A DNA stretch of 35,967 bases from JALOAP01 sp964632355 (GTDB taxonomy: Bacteria; Chloroflexota; Dehalococcoidia; Tepidiformales; Tepidiformaceae). Location: contig CAZWBW010000018.1 in assembly GCA_964632355.1 (NCBI GenBank), positions 1 through 35,967 of the forward strand, in the 5' to 3' direction. Numbering within the stretch: the stretch's first letter is position 1; every line of letters starts with the position of its first letter. This document shows, in pieces, positions 1 through 7,830 of this stretch. The position numbers were made by a program, and so were the translations under genes. The notes below the pieces were generated by a model. The model was not told the origin of the DNA. It did not search any database and saw only the letters and a program-made list of their open reading frames with translations.

Positions 1-1
1 C

Positions 2-622
2 CTCGTGCTCGGCGTACTCCCGGACCGCGAGATCGAGGCGTCCCACGCCATCCTCTTCCTGAAGAACGAGGTCATCGAGTCGTTCGTGAGCCTGTCGGCC
101 GCTCGTGCCCGGGCATCGCAGGACGGCCGGACGCCACCTTCAGACGGTTACGTTAGCCCCCGGACGAAGGCTGCGAGCCGCGACGTGCTCAACGCCTCCG
201 CGCTCCTCCACCACCGCCGGGAGGTCGACCGGTCCGATCTGCAGGCCCTCAGGTTCGTGCTCACCATGATCCCCGGTAACGACCGTGCTCTCGGCGACCA
301 CGGGCAGGATATCTTCGCCGAGGCGCTGTATTCGACGCTCCAGGCCTACACCGAAGAGGACCTGCAGACGGTCGAAGACCTCGCAACCATCGCCCAGACC
401 TTCAGTTGGTTCGTGCATGGCACCCCACTCGAAGCACAAAAGGCACACAGCCGCATCGTGCGGTTCTTCCTCACCCTCATCGGCAAGACCAGCTGGCACG
501 ACGTCACGTACGACACCTTCATCGAGGCCCTCCAGGGCAAGCAGATCCCGAATCCGCGTGTCAACGCCCTCCGCGAGGACATCCTCGCCGAGGTCCTGGA
601 GTTGAGCCGCCGTGTCCATTGA
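2..622 (+). CDS. MoxR/RavA-type AAA+ ATPase, C-terminal part (5' end outside window)
   Basis: This is the last ~207 residues of a longer protein; the frame is open to the left edge, so the start and the Walker motifs lie outside the window. The visible part is helical and carries a sensor-2-like stretch, SPRTKAASRDVLNASALLHH, followed by a segment typical of the lid domain of MoxR/RavA AAA+ ATPases. These ATPases act as chaperones together with a von Willebrand factor A (VWA) protein. The next gene, which overlaps this one by 11 bp in another frame, encodes exactly such a VWA protein. Translational coupling and a shared job are therefore likely. What I see is the lid-like sequence and the pairing. 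The ATPase identity is inferred, because the nucleotide-binding core is not in view. Confidence 0.7.
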   Translation, partial: LVLGVLPDREIEASHAILFLKNEVIESFVSLSAARARASQDGRTPPSDGYVSPRTKAASRDVLNASALLHHRREVDRSDLQALRFVLTMIPGNDRALGDHGQDIFAEALYSTLQAYTEEDLQTVEDLATIAQTFSWFVHGTPLEAQKAHSRIVRFFLTLIGKTSWHDVTYDTFIEALQGKQIPNPRVNALREDILAEVLELSRRVH

Positions 623-1949
623 GCCCCTTCTGCCGGGTGCGGCCATCGACCGCGATCTCGAGCGGCTGTACCGCTCCTGGCGCATCCTCGACCTCGTCGG
701 CGAGACGGCCGCTCGGCTCCCCGCGGAGTGGCTGCAGATCCTGAACGTCGCCCGAACGCTCCTTGCCGGTAATCCGCTGCCCGGCGTCGACGTCCCGGAT
801 CCATTGATGCGCATGCTCCGCGAAGAGCCCGAAACGCGCGTCGTCAGGCGGGTCGAACGCAAGCGCCGCATCGTCGAACCCCTGACCGGCGATACCGTAG
901 TGCAGCCGCTCCGGCACGTGCAGGACCTCCCACAGGTCGCGCCACCGGACCTCATGCTCCGCAACCTCTCGGAGGAGCTCTTCGAATACCGCCTCCTGAG
1001 CGGCAATGTCCACGGTGTCTACAACGTCGAACCCGGTCCGGTGGTTGAAGAATGGGACGAGATCATCGAAGAGCAGATACCGGTCGAAACTCCCCGGCGG
1101 CGCAAACGCCAGCGGGTCTACGTCCTCTTCGACGTCTCGAATTCGATGCGGGATGACAACAAGCTCATCTTCGCCAAGGCGCTCGTCCTCGCGTACCTGC
1201 TCGTGGCCTGCGAAGAGGGAGCACGCATCTACTTCCGGACGTTCGCCAACCGGATCCACAGCCGCACCGACTGTTTCGACCTCGAATCCTTCGCCGAGCT
1301 CGCGCAGCGCATCCTCCGCATCGAACCGGATGGGTCGACCGACATCCGCGTTGCGTTTTCGGCGGCCCTCGGTGAGATCGCCGCGCTCGATGGCATTGGC
1401 CGTGCTCACCAGCCGTTCCAGCGCTCGCCTACCGAACTGCTGCTCATCTCTGACTGCGAGTCGTACTCCGTGCCGCAGATTCCCCGCGGTGTCAGCCTCC
1501 ACACCATCCACCTCACCGGCGGCTACATGGCGCGCGCCTACCAGGAGGGGTTCGAACTCGTGCGCAAGGCCAGCACGTCCTTCTACAAGATCGACACTAC
1601 GCGCCTGGTGCTCCCCGAAACCATCCGCGACCGGTGGCTGCTCCAGCAGGAGGGCCGGCGCCGCGAAATGCCGGGAGGCGACGAAGGCCCCGAATCCGTG
1701 TCCGGCTCCCGGCGCGAACGCCGCCAGAACCTTCTCCACGTGTACGAACGCATCGCGGAGGCATCCGAAGGCCGGCCCGTTGGCGTCCGTCGCGGTAAGC
1801 CGCTGCCCGGGCGGCGCCCGCCCCTTGCTGCCGTTCTTCGCGCGCTTTGGGCGCAGTTCAGGAATGCCCTTCGCCGGGGCGGCGCATCCCGCCGAGCGCC
1901 CGTTGCTGCCACTCCCGCGCTCGGCGTCAGGTTCCGCCTGCGGCGGTAG
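612..1949 (+). CDS. VWA-domain protein, partner of the upstream AAA+ ATPase (ViaA/CoxE-like)
   Basis: A 445-residue protein starting with GTG inside the end of the ATPase gene. Residues 1-160 are a helical N-terminal region. Residues ~168-310 form a VWA domain with the metal-ion-dependent adhesion site: DVSNS at 174-178, the threonine in GSTD around 242-244, and the aspartate in LLLISDCES around 283. Such proteins bind metal and partner proteins, and work with MoxR/RavA ATPases in complex maturation. The last ~55 residues are Arg/Pro/Ala-rich and look disordered. No signal peptide or membrane segment is seen, so a cytoplasmic place is expected. The substrate is unknown. The resemblance to ViaA or CoxE is at the level of architecture only. 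Confidence 0.8.
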   Translation: MSIEPLLPGAAIDRDLERLYRSWRILDLVGETAARLPAEWLQILNVARTLLAGNPLPGVDVPDPLMRMLREEPETRVVRRVERKRRIVEPLTGDTVVQPLRHVQDLPQVAPPDLMLRNLSEELFEYRLLSGNVHGVYNVEPGPVVEEWDEIIEEQIPVETPRRRKRQRVYVLFDVSNSMRDDNKLIFAKALVLAYLLVACEEGARIYFRTFANRIHSRTDCFDLESFAELAQRILRIEPDGSTDIRVAFSAALGEIAALDGIGRAHQPFQRSPTELLLISDCESYSVPQIPRGVSLHTIHLTGGYMARAYQEGFELVRKASTSFYKIDTTRLVLPETIRDRWLLQQEGRRREMPGGDEGPESVSGSRRERRQNLLHVYERIAEASEGRPVGVRRGKPLPGRRPPLAAVLRALWAQFRNALRRGGASRRAPVAATPALGVRFRLRR

Positions 1950-2034
1950 GCGGCTGTTACCTTACCGGAAGATAGACTGAACGCATCGGACTCATTAGTC
2001 TTCGCCGTACCAGCGAGTAGAGGAGCATGAGCGA

Positions 2035-3303
2035 ATGACAACCGTCGAAGAAACCCTTCCCGGAGGCATCAACCTTGCCAAGGTCGGGCTGTTCCAGGCG
2101 GGCGACTTCCACGAAGCATTCCGATACTTGCGGCGCGAGGCGCCGGTCCACTGGAACCCCGGCGACGAGAACATCAACGGGTTCTGGTCGCTGACCAAGT
2201 ACGAAGACATCATGTTCGTCTCGCGCAACCCGCAGATGTTCATCTCGTCGAAGGGTATCGCCGGGCCTGGCCTTCGAAATCCCGGGCAATTCGCAGCGGA
2301 TCCCAACAGCACCAGCAGCGCCAGCATCATCACCATGGATCCGCCCCGCCACGTGAAGATGCGCCGGCTGGTGAACAAGGGCTTCACCCCCCGTGCTGTG
2401 AACGCGATGGAGCCGAAGATCCGCGAGATCGCCAACGAAATCCTCGATGGAATCGCCGGCAAGAACTCATGCGATTTCGTCCTCGAGGTTTCGAGCCAGC
2501 TCCCGCTGGCCGTCATCTGCGGCCTCATGGGTGTTCCCCGCGAAGACTGGGACCTCATGTTCGAACTGACCAACTCGGTGCTTGGCAGCGGCGACCCCGA
2601 ATACCAGGCCGAGATTCCCGAGGACGAACGCGGCACGCTCGAGGCATCGCGCAAGACGTCGATCGCCGGGCGCGCCCGCATGGTCCAGTACTTCCGGGAC
2701 ATCCTCGAACAGCGCCGCCGCGAACCCCAGGAAGACCTGGTCACCATCCTTCTCCAGTCCGAAGTCGATGGTGAAAAGCTGACCGAGCACGACATCCTCG
2801 AGTTCTGCTTCCTGCTGATCGTCGCCGGGAACGAAACCACCAGGAATGCCATCTCCGGCGGCATGATCGCGCTTTCGGAGTTCCCCGAAGAGCGCCAGCG
2901 GCTCATGGCCGATCCATCGCTCATGGATACCGCCGTCGAAGAGATCATCCGCTGGACGTCGCCGCTCCATCACATGGCGCGCGAGGCCACCGTCGACGTG
3001 GAAATCCGCGGTCAGAAGATCCGGGCTGGCGAGCGGGTCCTCATGTGGTATCCCTCGGCGAACCGCGACGAAGAGATCTTCGAAGACCCATACCGATTCG
3101 ATGTCGGCCGCACCCCGAACGACCACCTCGCCTTCGGCATCGGCGAGCACTTCTGCCTTGGCGCCGGGTTCGCCCGGAAGGAAATCAAGGTGATGTTCGA
3201 GGAACTCTTCCGCCGTTTCCCGAAGATGGAGGTTTCGGGTCCGCCGGAGCGGCTTCGATCCAACTTCATCAACGGCATCAAGCACCTGCCCGTTACGTAC
3301 TAG
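2035..3303 (+). CDS. Cytochrome P450 (CYP125/CYP142-like monooxygenase)
   Basis: A 422-residue soluble bacterial P450 of normal length. Diagnostic motifs are all present: the I-helix AGNETTRN at 264-271 (oxygen activation), the ExxR motif EIIR at 303-306, and the heme-binding loop FGIGEHFCLG at 367-376 with Cys374 as the iron ligand. The C-helix text MDPPRHVKMRRLVNKGFTPR (101-120) and the AGNETTRN form resemble the steroid/fatty-acid hydroxylases CYP125, CYP124 and CYP142 of actinobacteria. The exact substrate cannot be told from this. The ATG follows a GAGGAG ribosome binding site by 8 nt. An upstream ATG at 2027 runs into a stop after three codons. No ferredoxin or reductase gene is nearby, so redox partners must be encoded elsewhere. 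Confidence 0.93.
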   Translation: MTTVEETLPGGINLAKVGLFQAGDFHEAFRYLRREAPVHWNPGDENINGFWSLTKYEDIMFVSRNPQMFISSKGIAGPGLRNPGQFAADPNSTSSASIITMDPPRHVKMRRLVNKGFTPRAVNAMEPKIREIANEILDGIAGKNSCDFVLEVSSQLPLAVICGLMGVPREDWDLMFELTNSVLGSGDPEYQAEIPEDERGTLEASRKTSIAGRARMVQYFRDILEQRRREPQEDLVTILLQSEVDGEKLTEHDILEFCFLLIVAGNETTRNAISGGMIALSEFPEERQRLMADPSLMDTAVEEIIRWTSPLHHMAREATVDVEIRGQKIRAGERVLMWYPSANRDEEIFEDPYRFDVGRTPNDHLAFGIGEHFCLGAGFARKEIKVMFEELFRRFPKMEVSGPPERLRSNFINGIKHLPVTY

Positions 3304-3319
3304 CCCAGGCAAACAGGAA

Positions 3320-3347
3320 GGGCGCCCGCCCAACCGGCGCCCCTTTT
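3320..3347 (+). terminator. Rho-independent terminator of the P450 gene
   Basis: A 7-bp GC stem (GGGCGCC at 3320-3326 pairing with GGCGCCC at 3336-3342) with a 9-nt loop is followed by CTTTT, 17 bp after the P450 stop codon. It also lies just beyond the end of the metallothionein gene on the opposite strand. Confidence 0.75.
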
Positions 3348-3367
3348 CATATGGATCGTGGATCGAA

Positions 3368-3547
3368 TCACGCCTCGGCGTGCCCCGAACAATCGTCGTG
3401 CGGACAGTGGCACGCGCGGGCCATTGAAAGATCGTCGTTGGCACACGCCTCGCTGCAGTAGTTCTTGCTACCCCTGCTTAACGCGGTGCTTTCGCAACTG
3501 CAGGACTGGTGCGCACAGGTCACGCGAAGAGTGTCTGGGGCGGTCAA
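3368..3547 (-). CDS. Bacterial metallothionein (SmtA/BmtA-like), 59 residues
   Basis: A short reading frame with the signature of prokaryotic metallothioneins. It has eight cysteines (11, 16, 18, 31, 35, 46, 48, 53) and histidines at 13, 47, 50 and 56. They lie in the typical blocks CAHQSCSC (11-18), KNYCSEACAND (28-38) and CHCPHDDCSGH (46-56). The block KxYCSEACA is characteristic of SmtA/BmtA family 14 proteins, which bind Zn(II) and Cd(II) and give metal tolerance or buffering. The proposed start is TTG at 3547, overlapping the TGA of the upstream HesB-like gene. A GTG at 3523 just before Thr10-Cys11 is the alternative. No separate promoter is seen, so translation is probably coupled to the gene before it. 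One TTA leucine codon (residue 23) is unusual here. Function is firm at family level. The metal is not known. Confidence 0.85.
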   Translation of the reverse strand: MTAPDTLRVTCAHQSCSCESTALSRGSKNYCSEACANDDLSMARACHCPHDDCSGHAEA

Positions 3548-3822
3548 CCCATGCTCTCGCGGAATACCAGGCGAACGCCGGTCGGTGCTTCGTCAATGTC
3601 CAGCGTTAGCCCGTCCAGTGCGTTCGACATGTCCTGGGCAATCGCGAGAACCGGTGTGTTCGACGTGCCGGAGATGAGCTGATCCCCCGGCTGCTGGCTC
3701 TGGACTGTCAGCCGGGCTTCGCCATCGACTTCGGTGATGCGAAGCAGGTCGGTGTCGGAAACACGGTTCTGTTCGAGCGCACCCTCGAGGACTGCCAACG
3801 CACGGTCTGTAACAGCAAGCAT
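3544..3822 (-). CDS. HesB/IscA-like protein without cysteines
   Basis: A 92-residue protein starting at an ATG with a good ribosome binding site (AGGGGG, 6 nt upstream). The longer reading frame to 3885 lacks such a site. The opening MLAVTDRALAVLEGALEQNR and the later EAPTGVRLVF segment resemble the beta-sandwich A-type carrier fold (HesB/IscA/ErpA). The three conserved cysteines of true Fe-S carriers are absent; the protein has no cysteine at all. It therefore probably does not hold an Fe-S cluster in the usual way. It is followed, with an overlap, by the metallothionein gene, hinting at a role in metal handling. The family call rests on pattern likeness and is moderate. Confidence 0.6.
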   Translation of the reverse strand: MLAVTDRALAVLEGALEQNRVSDTDLLRITEVDGEARLTVQSQQPGDQLISGTSNTPVLAIAQDMSNALDGLTLDIDEAPTGVRLVFRESMG

Positions 3823-4018
3823 AACTACCCCCTTCGGGTTCGGAGTCAGTCTCCCACTCTGGCGGGCGACGCGGAGGAGTCCCATAACGTTTTCCGCCCA
3901 GGTATCGCAGAACCATCGTGAAAGCGCCCGGCCGGGCCGCTCTTTTCCGTTGCCGTGACCCGCGCCAACAGGCGCCGCGACGCCCTATGCTACGGCCACA
4001 CTTTTCCCGAGGAGCACA

Positions 4019-4273
4019 ATGGCAACCTACGAAGCCATCTTCGCCGATGGCCTCCGCGTCACGTTCGAAGCCGACACCATGACCATCGAGGAGGGCGTCA
4101 TCGTCCTCATGCGCGAGGGTGAGGGCAGCCGCACGGCCGTCGCTGCCATTGGCGCCGATGAACTCCTGTTTATCCGCGACACCTCGCTACCCGTCACCCT
4201 CGACCTCGGCGACGACGAAGACGAGGAGGACGAGGACGACGAAGAAGAAGACGAGGAAGACGAGGACGAGTAG
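4019..4273 (+). CDS. Small protein of unknown function with poly-Asp/Glu tail
   Basis: An 84-residue protein with a GGAG ribosome binding site 4 nt before the ATG. Residues 1-61 look like a small folded beta-rich domain (start MATYEAIFADGLRVTF). Residues 62-84 are almost only Asp and Glu. I do not recognise a family. Acidic tails of this kind occur on proteins that bind basic proteins, metals or nucleic-acid-binding surfaces, but nothing here decides between these. It is a single gene, convergent with the mrp operon, and has no visible signal peptide. Confidence 0.7.
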   Translation: MATYEAIFADGLRVTFEADTMTIEEGVIVLMREGEGSRTAVAAIGADELLFIRDTSLPVTLDLGDDEDEEDEDDEEEDEEDEDE

Positions 4274-4312
4274 CGCAACGGTCGACCAGGACCGCCGCTC
4301 CTGCCTCCCGCG

Positions 4313-4777
4313 CTAGACCTCTTCCTGCTCTTCCTCTTCCTCGTATTCCGACAGCGTCTGCCGCGGGATGCGAATGACGTCCGGTGGGCCTGGCCTGCGG
4401 CGCCGCGGGCCGGCCAGGTTCTCCCGGCGGCTCTCCAGTTCATGCGTCACAAGGTCGTACTGGCCGCGCAGGTCGTCCCGCACGGTCTGGGCCCACAATG
4501 GCACCCCGATGAAGTACGCGGCGCGGGCGATCATGTGCGCCGCGACCGGCGCCGTCAGGAAAAAGAAGAGGATGCCCGCCAGCGCGCGGGTCGTGACGCC
4601 GATACCGGGGAAATACACGCCCGCCGCCAGCAGCATGCACCCCACGCCGAGGGTCTGGCCCTTTGTCGCGGCCGACATGCGCATGAACAGGTCAGGCATC
4701 CGCAGCAGCCCGACCGCCGCCAGCAGCAGGAACGCCGCTCCGATCAGCAGCAGAATCGTCCCGATCGACTCAATCAT
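4313..4777 (-). CDS. mrpG: Mrp Na+/H+ antiporter subunit G
   Basis: A 154-residue membrane protein, last gene of the mrp operon. The true start is taken as the ATG at 4777 (MIESIGTILLLIGAAFLLLA), overlapping mrpF by 8 bp. A longer frame exists but would extend further into mrpF. Three hydrophobic segments and the text GLLRMPDLFMRMSAATKGQTLG match MrpG/MnhG (PhaG). This subunit belongs to the membrane complex that exchanges sodium for protons. After the usual ~110 residues there is an unusual C-terminal extension of ~45 residues, charged and ending in a run of glutamates. Confidence 0.9.
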   Translation of the reverse strand: MIESIGTILLLIGAAFLLLAAVGLLRMPDLFMRMSAATKGQTLGVGCMLLAAGVYFPGIGVTTRALAGILFFFLTAPVAAHMIARAAYFIGVPLWAQTVRDDLRGQYDLVTHELESRRENLAGPRRRRPGPPDVIRIPRQTLSEYEEEEEQEEV

Positions 4778-5057
4778 CGCGCGACCGCCGTTCGATGTAT
4801 TGCGCGAACGCAATCGTGCCAAGGAACGCGATCAGCGCCACTACCAGCGCCGCGTCCAGGACCACCGGCTGCTCCACATCGATCGCGTACGCCGCGATGA
4901 GTCCGACGGTGATGACCGAGATCAGGTCGAGCGCCACGACCCGGTCCGGCAGGCTCGGGCCGAGCGCTAGCCGCACGAACGCCAGCAGCAGCGCTGCCAC
5001 AAGCATGCCGTAGACAATGTTCAGCGGCTGCAGCGTGTCGCCGATTGAGTCGATCAT
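4770..5057 (-). CDS. mrpF: Mrp Na+/H+ antiporter subunit F
   Basis: A 95-residue protein with three hydrophobic segments. The motif VRLALGPSLPDRVVALDLIS (residues ~27-46) is the hallmark of MrpF/MnhF. It overlaps mrpE by 4 bp (ATGA) and mrpG by 8 bp, so all three are translationally coupled. It is a small integral subunit of the hetero-oligomeric Na+/H+ antiporter. Confidence 0.93.
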   Translation of the reverse strand: MIDSIGDTLQPLNIVYGMLVAALLLAFVRLALGPSLPDRVVALDLISVITVGLIAAYAIDVEQPVVLDAALVVALIAFLGTIAFAQYIERRSRDD

Positions 5058-5527
5058 CGCGTCACCGCCAGTATGCGCCGCTCAAAGCCGCCCTTCACTT
5101 TCTCCTGCATCGAAACGACATCCCCGATCTCCATCACATGCAGGTACAGCGTGTTTCGGTCGTCCGAAACGTCGAGCGACAGCGAACCGGGCGTCAGCGT
5201 CACCATGTTTGCAAGGAGGACGATCTCCGCGTCGCTCGAGGCATCGATCGGCACCGCAATCACGCCGGGGCGCATGGTCAGCTGCGGGCGAATCACGTCG
5301 TACGCCATCCGGAAGTTCGAGCGAATGAGGTCCAGCAGGAAGTACGCGGCCAGCCGGATCGCCGCCACCAGCCGGGCCACATACGTCGTGGAACCGAAGA
5401 TCGGTCCGACAAAGAAGAGGATGAGCAGGCCGAGCGCGAAACCGAGCAGGAAGTTATCCGGGGCGAAATTGCCCGTCACCATCGTCCACACTACGGCGAG
5501 CATGATGTTCCAAAGGAATCCGTTCAT
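5054..5527 (-). CDS. mrpE: Mrp Na+/H+ antiporter subunit E
   Basis: A 157-residue protein. Two to three N-terminal membrane segments (residues ~5-75) are followed by a cytoplasmic domain with the conserved MrpE phrase NMVTLTPGSLSLDVSDDRNT (residues ~107-126). It overlaps mrpD by 4 bp and mrpF by 4 bp. Order and spacing fit the standard mrp gene set. Confidence 0.93.
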   Translation of the reverse strand: MNGFLWNIMLAVVWTMVTGNFAPDNFLLGFALGLLILFFVGPIFGSTTYVARLVAAIRLAAYFLLDLIRSNFRMAYDVIRPQLTMRPGVIAVPIDASSDAEIVLLANMVTLTPGSLSLDVSDDRNTLYLHVMEIGDVVSMQEKVKGGFERRILAVTR

Positions 5528-7032
5528 GGCCCCCTGCCCAGTACTGCCTCGATATATGCCGTCGGATTCATGAGCTCATCGGCCGCGCGCTCCGATACGG
5601 CGAACACGGGTTCGGCAGCAAAACCCATGGCCAGCGTCGCGAACGAAAGCACAGCTATCGGTCCGAGCATACCCCACAGGCGAACCCGCGAGAGCGTCAA
5701 CGTACCGTCTCCCCCAGCACCATCGTTCGATGCGGTTGGCGGCCGCCAGAATGCCACCCCCACCTGGGCCATCGAAAGCAACGTCAGCGTGCTCACTACC
5801 AGTGCTACTGCCACGATGGCGTACTGCTCTTCTCGCAGACCTGCCTGTACCAGCGTCAGTTTCGCAAAGAAGCCCGGCAGCGGTGGAATCCCCGCGAGGG
5901 AAAGCGCCGGGATGAAGAACAGCAGGGCCATAAACCCGAACCGCCGATACACACCCCCGAACCCGGCGAGTCTATCGGAACCTGTCACGTGCTCGGTGAA
6001 CCCGCTAATCAGGAACAGGTTCGTCTTCAGCACACTGTCCTGCACCATGTAGAACACTGCCCCGGCGATCGCGAGCGGTGTGAACAACCCCAGCCCCATC
6101 AGGATGAATCCAATCGCCGCGATCACCTGGAACGAGAGCAGCCGCCGTAGTTCGAACTGGCTAATCGCTCCCAGGACACCGCTCGCCATCGTGAGGGCCG
6201 CGATGATCAGGATCAGGTTGTGCGTGTAATCCACCTCGCCCACGAACAGGAGCGTGAACAGGCGCAGGAACCCATACGCACCGACCTTCGTGAGTAGTCC
6301 CGCGAAGATCGCTGACACCGCCGGCGGAGGCGTGTGATACGACGCCGGGAGCCAGAAGTACACCGGGAACACCGCCGCCTTAATGCCGAACGCAACGATG
6401 AACAGCACGGCGATGACGGTCGCCACATCCTGGTTGCTATCCTGCAGCGCCAGCGAAAGGTCGGCCATGTTCAGCGTGCCGGTAGTCGCGTACAGCGCGC
6501 CAATGGCGACCAGCAGCACCGTCGACGAAAACAGGTTCAGCAGTACGTACTTGGTGGCGCCTTCGAGTTGTCGCTGCTCGCCTCCCAGCGCCAGCAGCAC
6601 GAAGGACGCCATCAGCATCACTTCGAACCAGACGTAGAGGTTGAACAGGTCGCCAGTCAGGAAGGCGCCGCACAACCCCATCAGCAGGATGTTCAGCAGC
6701 GGGAAGTACCCGAACGACATCCGCCGCTCGTCAATGGTCGTTACCGAATAGACCGCGACGGCGAGGCCCATCAGCGACGTAAGCAGCACCATCACGGCGC
6801 TCAGCACATCGGCGACGAACACGATGGAGAACGGCGGGGGCCAGTTGCCGGCCGCCGTCATCTGCACTCCGTCGCGCCAGACGACGACGAACAGGATGAT
6901 CGCGATCACCGTCAGCATCGCGGGTCCCGCAACCCCGAGCACGCGCTGCACCCGCAGCCACCGCATGGTCAGCAAGAGCACGGCCGCGGTCGCAAGCGGG
7001 AGCGCGATGGGCAGGATCAGCAGTGAGTTCAT
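5524..7032 (-). CDS. mrpD: Mrp Na+/H+ antiporter subunit D (NuoM/N-like)
   Basis: A 502-residue polytopic membrane protein related to complex I subunits NuoM/NuoN/NuoL. The start chosen is the ATG at 7032 (MNSLLILPIALPL), which has a GGAGAAGG ribosome binding site and lies 13 bp after mrpC. A longer frame would overlap mrpC. The proton-path residues are visible: glutamate in LYVWFEVMLMASFVLL, lysine in FGIKAAVFPVYFWLPASYHT and lysine in LLTKVGAYGFLR. About 14 membrane helices are expected. Confidence 0.93.
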   Translation of the reverse strand: MNSLLILPIALPLATAAVLLLTMRWLRVQRVLGVAGPAMLTVIAIILFVVVWRDGVQMTAAGNWPPPFSIVFVADVLSAVMVLLTSLMGLAVAVYSVTTIDERRMSFGYFPLLNILLMGLCGAFLTGDLFNLYVWFEVMLMASFVLLALGGEQRQLEGATKYVLLNLFSSTVLLVAIGALYATTGTLNMADLSLALQDSNQDVATVIAVLFIVAFGIKAAVFPVYFWLPASYHTPPPAVSAIFAGLLTKVGAYGFLRLFTLLFVGEVDYTHNLILIIAALTMASGVLGAISQFELRRLLSFQVIAAIGFILMGLGLFTPLAIAGAVFYMVQDSVLKTNLFLISGFTEHVTGSDRLAGFGGVYRRFGFMALLFFIPALSLAGIPPLPGFFAKLTLVQAGLREEQYAIVAVALVVSTLTLLSMAQVGVAFWRPPTASNDGAGGDGTLTLSRVRLWGMLGPIAVLSFATLAMGFAAEPVFAVSERAADELMNPTAYIEAVLGRGP

Positions 7033-7045
7033 TCCTTCTCCGTCG

Positions 7046-7417
7046 TCAGTCCTCGTCCACCGGTGGTTCGAGCTGTTCGGTCGAGCGCATCGCGTCAGGG
7101 TCGTCGCTGCGAACGATGCGATACGAGCGGTAGGCCAGCGCAAGTGCGAACGCGAGCACCGCGAAACCGATAACGATCGCGGTCAGGATGAGCGCCTGGG
7201 GTACGGGGTTCGCGTAATCGCCATTCGGCTGTTCGGCCCCCTCCGGCACGAGGGGAGGCCGGCCGTGCGTCAGCCCGCCCACCGTGAAGATCATCAGGTT
7301 CACCGAGTTCGCGATGAGGCTCAGCCCGAAGATGATCTGGGCCAGGCTTCGCCGCAACGTAAGGTAGACGCCGCCCGCGAACAAACCTCCCACGGCCACT
7401 GCGAGTAGCGTCTCCAT
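7046..7417 (-). CDS. mrpC: Mrp Na+/H+ antiporter subunit C (NuoK-like)
   Basis: A 123-residue protein with three membrane helices, homologous to NuoK of complex I. Recognised by GGVYLTLRRSLAQIIFGLSL and PVPQALILTAIVIGFAVLAF. The tail after residue 100 is acidic. Its start overlaps the stop of mrpB by one base. Confidence 0.93.
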   Translation of the reverse strand: METLLAVAVGGLFAGGVYLTLRRSLAQIIFGLSLIANSVNLMIFTVGGLTHGRPPLVPEGAEQPNGDYANPVPQALILTAIVIGFAVLAFALALAYRSYRIVRSDDPDAMRSTEQLEPPVDED

Positions 7418-7830
7418 TACTCCTCCGCCAGCGCCAGGATGATTGTCTGGGTGACGCCCAGCACGACGACGAACACGCCAACGTCGAACAGGAGCGGCGT
7501 CCCGAGCTCGATTTCAGTAAGTGCCGGGAGGTCGATCGTCTCCCACCGTGCCGACAGGAATGCGTCGCCCCACAGCAGCGCCGACAAACCAGTCCCGACC
7601 GCAATAAGCAATCCGATGGCAATGAGCGTCCGGGGATCGAGGTAGAGTGCCCGGCGTGCGGCCGCCGTGCCGTCGGCGGCGGCGTAGAGTGCGAATGCCG
7701 CCGCGGCCACGAGCCCGCCAACGAACCCGCCGCCCGGCTCGTGATGCCCACGCAGCAACAGGAAAACACCGAACAACAGGAGCAGCGTCACGAGCAGGCG
7801 AGTGCTGGTTCGCAGGATCAGCGAGCTCAT
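7417..7830 (-). CDS. mrpB: Mrp Na+/H+ antiporter subunit B
   Basis: A 137-residue protein with four membrane segments. The motif LLRGHHEPGGGFVGGLVAAA (residues ~26-45) is the clear mark of the MrpB/MnhB domain. It overlaps mrpA by 4 bp and mrpC by 1 bp. Confidence 0.94.
   Translation of the reverse strand: MSSLILRTSTRLLVTLLLLFGVFLLLRGHHEPGGGFVGGLVAAAAFALYAAADGTAAARRALYLDPRTLIAIGLLIAVGTGLSALLWGDAFLSARWETIDLPALTEIELGTPLLFDVGVFVVVLGVTQTIILALAEE

Noticed and set aside
561..1739. A 392-codon open frame on the minus strand
   Set aside because: Opposite the VWA gene, whose metal site and length are convincing.
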